Of a DNA stretch of 64,000 bases, positions 29,101 through 34,471 are shown piece after piece. Below the pieces are notes generated by a model. The model was not told the origin of the DNA. It saw only the letters and a program-made list of their open reading frames with translations, and did not search any database. This DNA comes from Alloscardovia macacae (GTDB lineage Bacteria; Actinomycetota; Actinomycetes; Actinomycetales; Bifidobacteriaceae), in NCBI RefSeq assembly GCF_002259705.1, contig NZ_MWWT01000005.1, positions 124,001 to 188,000 of the forward strand, in the 5' to 3' direction. Each line of letters starts with the position of its first letter. Positions within the stretch are counted from its first letter, which is position 1. A program made the position numbers and the translations under genes.

Positions 29101-29697
29101 GTCATCTCCCAGAAGAGCCTGACGGGTCACGCAAAGGGTGGTGCGGCCGTCTTCCAGATGCATGGTCTGACGGATGTGTTCAGGACAGGTGTGCTTCCAG
29201 GCAATGCTTCGCTCGACGTGGTGGACCCGAAGCTTGAGCGCGATGAGCACATGGTGTGGCTGAGGAAGCCGCTGCGTGTGGGGTTCGGCGAGGGGAGTGA
29301 CGGACGTGGCGGTCACGGCGGTCATGATGTGCACGGCGGTCGCGACGTGAAGGCGGGCCTCGTCACCTCTCTCGGCTTCGGACACGTGTCTGGATTCGTC
29401 GCTCTCGTCCATCCGGGTGCCTTCGAAGCATCTGTGCGTGCTGCGTATGGTGAAGAAGCTCTCGAAGCATGGCGTACTCGTGCAAACGAACGCCTCGCTG
29501 AAGGCGCACGCCACCTCGAGCGGGGTATGCGCGGGGAAGAAGCGCTGTATGAGCAGATAGATAACCGTAGGTATCGTGAGGATTCTTCTCGTGGCGGTTC
29601 TCGAGGAGGTCAGAGGTACGACGCGCATGAAGTGGAGAAAGCCATGCTCCTCGATCCTTCGGCTCGGCTGGGGGAGAGTGGGTACTTCGAGAAGTAA
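20152..29697 (+). CDS. fas: Type I fatty acid synthase, single polypeptide
   Basis: Multifunctional synthase of 3181 residues making fatty acids from acetyl- and malonyl-CoA. Domains in order, with residues I can place: acetyltransferase (GHSQG, S122); enoyl reductase (about 420-690, ILLAGMTPTTVD, VGGGIGTPERAADYM); hot-dog dehydratase (SGDFNPIH, D1278/H1283); malonyl/palmitoyl transferase (AGHSLGE, S1498); carrier domain with the phosphopantetheine serine at S1874 or S1875 (GVSSKRNQLL); ketoreductase (VAVVTGVSAHSI, about 2180); ketosynthase (VSACATA C2800, SKHDTS H2952, TGHAKG H2993). The order matches fungal and mycobacterial FAS fused into one chain. AAGGA precedes the ATG. Probably one operon with birA-accC-accD. 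AcpS at 40.2 kb is the expected activator. Confidence 0.97.
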   Translation: MTSLMNRFNAEPYALIFGGQSTPWTNTLEDLKANPQVTERLAQLLTRSAQIISPVASDALAITGRDVDILSYASPALTLGRAAEAAVSVPGILTAQIGVLLDLMDLGLDVRSPQLRAVLGHSQGMLAVEVVRTLQTESTDSSDEDIATILATARLIGLAATRTARTLGMATAHTSTPMLSIKGITRAQADELIRRAGTGHALRGPVSVAVQNSATHVVLSGYPADLEAVQAAAQRESAKQAKQREEKKRGGSVFTPQMEYLEVTAPFHSPLMTEAVGLVERWAKECDLSAASVERARSLAQHVLVDHVDWAADVAQANSTSQSENADALWFVDLGPGSTMAKLTTALVDGTGAGVVSAASAEDRVKLITDGEKFERTADWSRFAPRVIRTGLTSQTAQAARVTQATQTTQTAQNARTPQATHISTAFTRLTGRPPILLAGMTPTTVDAELVAAAANAGYWAEMAGGGQVTEDIFNQNMADLDELLDEGRSIEFNTMFMDRYLWNLQFGTQRIVSKKRASGAAIDGVIISAGIPEFEEGVELVHSLQADGFPYVGFKPGTVAQIQNVLRIARAVQPLQILMEVEGGLAGGHHSWESLDDMLLETYGQIRETGNVVLVVGGGIGTPERAADYMSGSWSEGYGVARMPVDGVLVGTAAMVAKEAHTSEQVKDLLVATPGVVSVPAQTSDQSADPFAPAERWVPAGGEIGGVSSGMSHLHADIYEIENASSRAGRLIAYLEKHPEELQARRAEVIEAIGQTSKPYFGDSEDMTYAQWAERFAALSFPWADPSYATRFWHLLQRVEARVVDVDHGTFISIFPSLHTVENPATAIASLREHYPQVDALKVTPADAAWLPALCNESAKPVPFVPVIDGDLLRWWGRDQLWQSEDERYSADAVRIIPGPVSVAGITEKNEKIGTILGRFEQACVQRAADEAEAEPAELYSGLQDSATPDAFIRNAPTISWLGHVMENPAYGSSAEDGYYEIRAVSDTADSYDLDIHLDTHWDGDADGGLAKHAVRNIVIPLKLNPSEPSRMPVVDAERLSEHVYAMLAGTAGVGHTAITGDEITELPRVDRSDRDDVHPYGTVRADYTFSANLGMDHWAVAGAALPENLAPSALAPDALVGPAWPAIYAALGSVYVGDMPVIEGLLNTVHLDHSIALAVSEEQLLEHAGERIQLTSWADAYEETASGRVITVHVEHRLADGTLVARQTERLAIRGRAYSSALPEPAAPYGGLGQGSADAGAQVADIDIRDTPRRLLRRVTVTAPSDMTAFARTSGDFNPIHTSVRAARVSGLNAPIVHGMWLSAVAQHAVQSTDVKGAHWQVEGWTYAMYGMVQLGDTVEVSVERVGKVARGGLVLEVTCRVSGSDGANGSSGEKTVVSVATAIVRPPVSAYVYPGQGVQSQGMVLDERAQSPAAREVWERADKVTREKLGFSILTVVRDNPTELTAKGVTYRHPEGLLNLTQFTQVALATVAFAQSARMREAGVTFEPAYFAGHSLGEYNALGAFAQIIPLETVVELVFHRGSTMHHLIERDARGRSNYRMGALRPNQFGVTDATVKQYIAQVAKESGEFLEIVNFNLAGSQYAVAGTIAGLEYLNRDASARAAAAGGKRPFMYVPGIDVPFHSTKLRSGVPEFRDKLDALLPAHMDYSVLVGRYIPNLVARPFELTKDFARSILDVVPSARIQAALDDDALWAEYAADEQKLGRLLLTELLSWQFASPVRWIETQALLFGTLGVENYVEVGLGKAPTLANMGSRTLALPDFAHRTTQVWNVGRDASRVYLTDTDADSLVPQDVEVEDAEKVAHEAPQEDVAPVSPAPVSASVSAASAEPVADIHFTAADAIATLLAFSAKIRPDQIGDADTTDTLTNGVSSKRNQLLMDISTELGVASVEGAAEASVSALYGIVQSVAPRYSAFGPVLSDAIRERLHALFGAAGVKATRIAQRVSTAWGLGEGWVAAVTAEILLATREGSSTRGGELTSLPTDAVANAAGADQLIDQAVQQVAARRGVTVSLASTSSNAAGAVVDSAALNAFAEKVTGENGVLATMARTVLEELGIREAESTPSENADAALIEAVEAELGANWVEQVSPRFDERKAILLDDRWASAREDLARIYHEKDAEAAAHHFTGLGQTIAEQARWYAGLSSGEQKDVFETIAQSALEQLDEQNAPYMHDVAVVTGVSAHSIAGEVVAGLLEGGASVIATSHSFSPAVKQWAKDVYRAHAVSGAKLWLVPANLSSFRDVDALVAWIGSEQKETHGATTDVIKPGLSPTLFFPFAAPPVHGTLADSGELFESQARLMLWGVERAIAGLAPLGADTNIAHRLHVILPGSPNRGIFGGDGAYGEVKAAFDAIVRRAQAERDWSEHVSFAHPLIGWVRGTGLMGGNDPLVDVVEERGIRTYTTAEMARELLTLCSREARAAAVRALTDASGALSVDLTGGLGAQKLDLSGLRAEAQRRVAEEGAGGVERPAQKSDAPAALELKALPTPHVPAQPAVHAADWQNVTARPEDEVVIVNIGELGTWGFGRTRLQAELGIRADGSVDLNATGVIELAWNMGLISWADAPKPGWYDADGALVPEEDIWERFHDEVVARSGIREFDDGMGADFLHGTNEDAAEIFLDHDVTFAVADEKTAREYADADAERTSVHFDEQSGEWLVTRAAGSRVHVPRRTVMTRTVGGQFPRGFDPTRWGIPSSMVEDVDPIALWNIVTAVDSFIGAGFSPAEILQAVHPSQVASTQGTGFGGMASMRKLYLERYLNKDYPSDILQEALPNVVAAHVMQSYIGGYGSMVQPVSACATAAVSVEEGYDKIRLGKADFVVAGAIDDIGTESVNGFGYMNATANSADMYAKGIDARFFSRANDRRRGGFVEAQGGGTVLLTRGDIAMKLGLPVAGVVGYVRSFADGAHTSIPAPGLGALAAAQGGSQSVLARQLGELGVSVDDIAVVSKHDTSTNANDPNESELHNTVARALGRSVGNPLYVISQKSLTGHAKGGAAVFQMHGLTDVFRTGVLPGNASLDVVDPKLERDEHMVWLRKPLRVGFGEGSDGRGGHGGHDVHGGRDVKAGLVTSLGFGHVSGFVALVHPGAFEASVRAAYGEEALEAWRTRANERLAEGARHLERGMRGEEALYEQIDNRRYREDSSRGGSRGGQRYDAHEVEKAMLLDPSARLGESGYFEK

Positions 29698-29773
29698 GCA
29701 AGAAGGTGGCGTGAGGCTCGAAATCTAGTTCGATTCCGGATGAAAATTCGAGCGAATGTAAGGAAGGTCAGCT

Positions 29774-29824
29774 AAAAATGGGGCTGGTAAGGATTCCTAT
29801 GGGGATTTTACCAGCCCCATTTTT
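29774..29824 (+). terminator. Terminator after fas
   Basis: Perfect 17-bp inverted repeat AAAAATGGGGCTGGTAA (29774-29790) / TTACCAGCCCCATTTTT (29808-29824) ending in T5; it can work in both directions. Confidence 0.9.
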
Positions 29825-29873
29825 ACGCGTATACAGGGTTTTCATAGCCTACTGAGACACGAGTGACCTCGAG

Positions 29874-29932
29874 TTGCGGGGGGGGTGAAACTTCGTAGAA
29901 TGACTAACCAGAGGCGGAAGAGACTTTATAGT
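29874..29932 (+). promoter_or_regulatory. Promoter region with G8 tract upstream of surface protein 1
   Basis: A run of eight G (29878-29885) lies between a weak -35-like TTGCGG (29874-29879) and a -10-like TAGAAT (29896-29901), a 16-nt spacer. A second -10-like TATAGT is at 29927-29932. The word AGGCGGAAGA (from 29912) recurs downstream of the G11 tract of the second gene. Promoter assignment is inference. Confidence 0.5.
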
Positions 29933-29960
29933 ACATAAACGCGATGAGGAGAAAGATACT

Positions 29961-30464
29961 ATGAAGCGCGTAGATGGAAACCTGTGGAGGAGTGTATCTG
30001 GGGGATGGCGTAGCCATACTCGAATGTATAGAAGGGCGCTTGCAGTCATGTCTGCAGTGGCTACTTTAGGAGTGGGCCTGGTGTCTGGTCCAATTTCAAG
30101 TGCGGTACCGAGCTTGAGTCCTGAGGTGGCACATGCTGCTGAGGGGACAGAAGAACGTTCTACTGGTGTGGATCTTTCCGTACAAATACAGAAACAAGAT
30201 ACTGCACTCATGGGTGTTGAATTTACTCGCGAGATAACTATAGAAAATAAAGGTACTGAAAAAGCTGAAAATGCTGAGTTAAAATTGAAAATTCAGAGCG
30301 AAGCTCGGCTAGCAGAATTTTCGAATATACGGATGGCGAATACGTATGTCGATGATGGAGTTTCCTATGTCGATAATGTCGAAAATCCGCAGGAATTGGA
30401 AAGGCCTTATTATATTCCCGATACTCCTTCAGCACGTTTCACCTTACCTGCTGGAAAAAGATAG
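29961..30464 (+). CDS. Surface protein 1, N-terminal part up to a frameshift
   Basis: Opens with an export signal: basic N-terminus (MKRVDGNLWR...RMYRR), a hydrophobic stretch (about 27-50) and a likely signal-peptidase site after VAHAA (about 61). A first DUF11-like beta-sandwich follows (VDLSVQIQKQDTALMGVEFTREITIENKG). AGGAG precedes the ATG. The frame stops at 30462-30464 just after GCT GGA AAA AGA. Reading one base back at the A5 run (30455-30459) continues as GKKIVFTLYGNYPAQ in the frame of the next entry. The two pieces therefore form one gene broken by a -1 shift or a lost A. As it stands it would make a 167-residue secreted fragment without wall anchor. Confidence 0.7.
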   Translation: MKRVDGNLWRSVSGGWRSHTRMYRRALAVMSAVATLGVGLVSGPISSAVPSLSPEVAHAAEGTEERSTGVDLSVQIQKQDTALMGVEFTREITIENKGTEKAENAELKLKIQSEARLAEFSNIRMANTYVDDGVSYVDNVENPQELERPYYIPDTPSARFTLPAGKR

Positions 30465-30742
30465 TTTTTACACTCTATGGAAATTATCCAGCACAAATCA
30501 ATAATACTAATTATGAAGGCAACTCGTACCAAGTACACATTACAGCTACGGTTAATCCAAATTCTAGTCAAACTGATGCGAATATTTCTGATAATACAGA
30601 CACTGCGGATAGTGTTCTAACATCTTCAAAAAACGTTTCTGTCAAAATTACACAGTCGAATTCTACTGTAGCTTCTGGTTCCACTAATAAGTATGCGATT
30701 ACATATACGAACGATGGTGAAGAGTCGTATACGTCAGTACCA

Positions 30743-33700
30743 GTGCAAGCGTATTTCTTAGTGGATGGTTCAACGGATGCACTTGGTGGAAGTATGCGTA
30801 TTACTCGTACTTGTACCACTACAGGTGCAGCAAAATGCGGAGTATATGAGAGCACATATGGTGCAAATTTTGGTGTGTTAGATGGTAATGGGTTATATAT
30901 GCCACACTGGGATTCTTACTTTGATCCTGGAGCGGGACGTGAAGATAGAATAGTAATCAGTCAGGGCATATCCCTTGCTCCTCATTCTTCTGTAACGTTT
31001 AATGTAACAAGCAGAATTGCTATTGATTGTGGGTATCCGCATGATGCTGTGAAAGTAAAGCTTATAGCGCCATTTGATGATGAAATAGGTCCGGGACTGG
31101 GAGATGATAACGGGTATGAGAATGGAACTATCGAAGAACAGTTATCACGGGTGATTCATGGTGAAGTAACGACCACCATAGATAAGAGTTCCTCCTGCAT
31201 TCCGAATCAAGATGTGGATGTATCAGCAAAAAGAAGTACTCCGAATATGCACATCCCGTCTGGAGAATCTGGGAACACTCACGAATATGAAGTGACTTTC
31301 ACAAATAAAAGCGATAGAGACTATACTGACTTACCTGTTTCTGATCAGCTTTATGTTTCATCGACTACCTACAGAAATGACTCGCATTACCGCATAACAT
31401 GTAAAAACAGTACAGGTACTGCTAAATGCCCTGAGTGGGTAGATAATACGGATAGGCCTATTCCAGCAGAAAATTTGAATGCAGATCTTCAGGAGCATAA
31501 GGGAATTAGTCTTTTTGGAAAGAAAAGCAACTATTCTGTAAATCTTCCTGCTCATAGTAGCATCGTACTTTCGGTGGCTATCACTATGAATTATCCGTGT
31601 GGAGTTCAGTGGGTAGGATACGAGGCTGCACTTGACTCGGCGTTCTATGACTGGCATACAGATACGTCTTTTGAACTGGGCGGTCCACGTAGCTTTGATT
31701 ACCATAGGCAGCCGGGGCATGAATACGATAATAAAATGTTCGGGTACTTTGATGCGGACAGTTGTCCTGCTCCTAAAATAACAGTTAAGTCTACTGCTGC
31801 TACAGATTCTCTTCCTATTCTCGGACAACCTATGGTATATACTGTCGAATACGAAAATGCTACAGACTCTCCTGCAGATATAGAAAGTGGGCAGAAGTTT
31901 GTATCTTCAGATATCTTAGATTCGTATTCTGCCGAGATTTCGTGTACGAGCGTGAATGGGGCACACTGCCCATTCGCTGAAAAGACCGTTTCGGGGAATA
32001 ACATTTATAACGCATATCTGAGGAAATCGGATGTTTACGATTATCATTACCAAGGTATGATTCTAGACTGGAATGATGGTAATAAGCTCGCTATGCCAGC
32101 ACATTCTAAGCTTGTTTTCACGATAAAGCGTACTATCTCAGCGCCATGTCGCGCAGATGGACAGGTGGATACATATACGAGTAATGTCGTGTGGAATAAA
32201 TGGTATGAGTCATATAACACACCGGGAGAAAAAAAGACTACGTTTATCTGTAATTCTCCATCCATTTCTGCTTCTGCCTCGACTCGTTCTCCGAAGCGTG
32301 GTGAAGATGTGACACTGTCGTCGACGGTGCGTAATTCGGCTGGTTTTGTGCGTAATGCGCCGTTGTCGTTGACAGTTCCGACTGCTGGGTTGAGTGTGAA
32401 GGATCCTGCTGTGAAGCCGCAGTGTGTTGCACATAGTGGTGCGCAGTGTCCGTCTGACTGGCAGTGGGATGCTGATAAGGGAACGATGACGGGTAGTGTT
32501 CCGTTCTTACCTATTGGTGGAAGCCTGGATGTGTCGCTGGTCGCGGTGGCGGATAAGGATCTTCCGAAAGCCTCGTATGATTTGACTGCGAGTATTAGTG
32601 CATTGGGTGATGTGGATACGACGGATAATACGGCTCATGTTCCTGTGGAGTATGGGTGGACTGCTGGTGATGTGTCTGCTCGCTTTGTGCAGGTGAAGGC
32701 GGATAATACTCAGTCTGATATTGTCGATCCGGTGAAGCTGGATACTCATGTGGGTGACTCGTATGAGGCTAAGCCTTTGGATGAGGGGAAGGTTCCTGAG
32801 GGCTATAGGTTGGCATTTATGCCAGATAATGCGAAAGGAACTGTGCCCTCTGATTCTGTGAGTGTGGTGTTCTATTATATTCCGAAGGATTCGACTGAGC
32901 AGTCGCCTCTAGAGTTCGAGACGCGCTATGAGCCGGATGCGAGCCTCGCATATGGTGTGCAGAAGGTGAAGACTGAGGGCCAGCAGGGTCAGTCTGAGAA
33001 AGTGACCTCGTATGCGTTTGACCGACAGTCTGGAAAGCTCGTGTCGACGAGTGCGCAGCGTACGGTTTCTCGTCCGGTGACTCGTGTCGTGGGTGTGGGG
33101 AACCGCGAGATGAAGCGGGTGATGCGTATCGTGCATTTCCGTGATCGGGCGACGAATGATAGTGTAGCGCCTGATCAGAAGGATTCGGTGGAGTTGACGC
33201 ATTCTGCTCGAGTGAATGCTCAGTCGGGTGCGCTTGAGGGGGATTCGTGGTCGACGGGTGTGTGGCCTGTGGTGCGTGTTCCGTCGAGTGAGCGGTATGT
33301 GCGTTCGATTGCGGATGTGCCTGGCTTGTCTGATTCTTCGGCGACGGAGGATACTGAGTTTACGGTCTGGTTTGATCATGCTGTGGTCAGTGTCGAGCAG
33401 AAGCAGTCTCATACGCGTCGTGTCCATTTCGTGGATAAGCTCACGGGTAAGAAGCTGAGGGATGATGCTCTTCAGACTGTGGAGCTGACTCGCGTGAATG
33501 AGAAGGATCTCGCTACGAGCGAGGTGAGTGAGGGCGCCTGGTCTGAGGGTGTGTTCGCGAAGCTTACTGTAGATCCGATTGTGAATTATACGGCGAGCGT
33601 GGCAGAGGTTCCAGAAATCAAGGCTACTGAGGATCTCGAGGTGACGGTGGAGTTTGATCATGTGCATGAGAGTGTGGCAGAGTCGAAGACTCTCACCCGT

Positions 33701-34114
33701 CGTATCCACTTCCGCGATAAGCTTTCGGGCAAGAAGCTGAAGGATGACGTGGTGCAGACCGCGGAATTGAGTCGTGTGAATGAGAAGGATCTGGCCACGA
33801 GCGAAGTGTCGGAGGGTGTTTGGTCTGAAGGCATGTTCGCGAAGCTATCGGTGGAGACACTCGATGGATACACGGCATCTCTCGAGAGTGTGCCAGAGGC
33901 GAAGGCGATAAAAGATACAGAGGTGACAGTCGAGTATACGCCTGTAGCTGAGCCTGTAACTCAGGTCCCGACCGTGAAGACGGACACTCCTCAGAAGAAG
34001 CCAGTACTAGCGAAGACAGGCGTGAACGTCGCGACTGGTTTCGTCATGATTCTCCTTCTGGCCGCGACAGGAGTCACGCTCCAAATGAAGATGAGAGAAC
34101 ATACGAAGGAATAA
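30743..34114 (+). CDS. Surface protein 1, main part: DUF11/MucBP/G5/Mub repeats, LAKTG anchor
   Basis: The frame is open from before 30464 to 34114; 30743 (GTG) is only the first codon that could serve as a start, and no ribosome site is seen there. Contents: several ~150-residue DUF11-like modules with paired cysteines (ITCKNSTGTAKCP, ISCTSVNGAHCP); a MucBP-like domain (HVGDSYEAKPLDEGKVPEGY); a G5-like module (FETRYEPDASLAYG...VVGVGN); three ~90-residue Mub-type repeats (RRVHFVDKLTGKKLRDD, RRIHFRDKLSGKKLKDD); and a sorting signal LAKTG, hydrophobic helix and KMREHTKE tail. LAxTG is typical of class E sortase substrates in actinobacteria. Likely a wall-anchored adhesin, possibly mucin-binding. 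The first ~1.7 kb is AT-richer than its surroundings. Confidence 0.75.
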   Translation: MQAYFLVDGSTDALGGSMRITRTCTTTGAAKCGVYESTYGANFGVLDGNGLYMPHWDSYFDPGAGREDRIVISQGISLAPHSSVTFNVTSRIAIDCGYPHDAVKVKLIAPFDDEIGPGLGDDNGYENGTIEEQLSRVIHGEVTTTIDKSSSCIPNQDVDVSAKRSTPNMHIPSGESGNTHEYEVTFTNKSDRDYTDLPVSDQLYVSSTTYRNDSHYRITCKNSTGTAKCPEWVDNTDRPIPAENLNADLQEHKGISLFGKKSNYSVNLPAHSSIVLSVAITMNYPCGVQWVGYEAALDSAFYDWHTDTSFELGGPRSFDYHRQPGHEYDNKMFGYFDADSCPAPKITVKSTAATDSLPILGQPMVYTVEYENATDSPADIESGQKFVSSDILDSYSAEISCTSVNGAHCPFAEKTVSGNNIYNAYLRKSDVYDYHYQGMILDWNDGNKLAMPAHSKLVFTIKRTISAPCRADGQVDTYTSNVVWNKWYESYNTPGEKKTTFICNSPSISASASTRSPKRGEDVTLSSTVRNSAGFVRNAPLSLTVPTAGLSVKDPAVKPQCVAHSGAQCPSDWQWDADKGTMTGSVPFLPIGGSLDVSLVAVADKDLPKASYDLTASISALGDVDTTDNTAHVPVEYGWTAGDVSARFVQVKADNTQSDIVDPVKLDTHVGDSYEAKPLDEGKVPEGYRLAFMPDNAKGTVPSDSVSVVFYYIPKDSTEQSPLEFETRYEPDASLAYGVQKVKTEGQQGQSEKVTSYAFDRQSGKLVSTSAQRTVSRPVTRVVGVGNREMKRVMRIVHFRDRATNDSVAPDQKDSVELTHSARVNAQSGALEGDSWSTGVWPVVRVPSSERYVRSIADVPGLSDSSATEDTEFTVWFDHAVVSVEQKQSHTRRVHFVDKLTGKKLRDDALQTVELTRVNEKDLATSEVSEGAWSEGVFAKLTVDPIVNYTASVAEVPEIKATEDLEVTVEFDHVHESVAESKTLTRRIHFRDKLSGKKLKDDVVQTAELSRVNEKDLATSEVSEGVWSEGMFAKLSVETLDGYTASLESVPEAKAIKDTEVTVEYTPVAEPVTQVPTVKTDTPQKKPVLAKTGVNVATGFVMILLLAATGVTLQMKMREHTKE

Positions 34115-34132
34115 GAAAAATTGACATAGGCA

Positions 34133-34165
34133 AGAGGGGAAGCGCCTTACGCGTGCTTCCCCTCT
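34133..34165 (+). terminator. Stem-loop after surface protein 1
   Basis: 11-bp stem AGAGGGGAAGC (34133-34143) / GCTTCCCCTCT (34155-34165), loop 11 nt, no T tract. It lies just after a GAAAAATTGACA word that follows the stop. Nearly the same word and stem follow the second surface gene. Confidence 0.7.
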
Positions 34166-34217
34166 CGTCGTATATATCGAGTGTGAGCTTGCACACAGTA
34201 CGCCGAAACGTGCTGCA

Positions 34218-34243
34218 TGTGACCGCGGGGGGGGGGGTAATAT
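34218..34243 (+). promoter_or_regulatory. Promoter region with G11 tract upstream of surface protein 2
   Basis: Eleven consecutive G (34227-34237) directly abut TAATAT (34238-34243), a good -10 hexamer. TGTGAC (34218-34223) is a possible -35 with a 14-nt spacer at the present tract length. Length changes in the tract would alter the spacing. Promoter elements are inferred. Confidence 0.55.
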
Positions 34244-34248
34244 AGGCT

Positions 34249-34471
34249 GTGTCCACGAAGGCGGAAGATAGTGGACACTACTCGAGAGAGTGCACTTTTA
34301 GAGAAAAGTGCAGAGGGCGTCGCGCGTTTCTGCTTTTTTCTTTCTGGTGTTCCCAATTTTCTCGGGTATTACATAACTCATATTCGTATAACAGAACCTC
34401 GCCCGGGTAGAAGTATGCCTGTGGTGGGGCTTAGCGAAGCATATGCTTTTTTTGAGAAGGAGTGGGAGCAA
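34249..34471 (+). promoter_or_regulatory. Long structured 5' leader of surface protein 2
   Basis: Covers most of the gene-free 34115-34471 interval. It contains an 8-bp inverted repeat GTGTCCAC/GTGGACAC (34249-34256, 34271-34278) close to the expected transcription start. A 9-bp hairpin TGCACTTTT-AGAG-AAAAGTGCA spans 34291-34312. A short stem AAGC-ATAT-GCTT with T7 (34437-34453) sits immediately before the Shine-Dalgarno AAGGAG (34457-34462). Such a leader could control expression after initiation. Confidence 0.45.

Noticed and set aside
34271..34471. 67-residue N-terminal extension of surface protein 2
   Set aside because: It would bury the signal peptide and encodes the hairpin and T-rich leader; AAGGAG before 34472 supports the shorter form.
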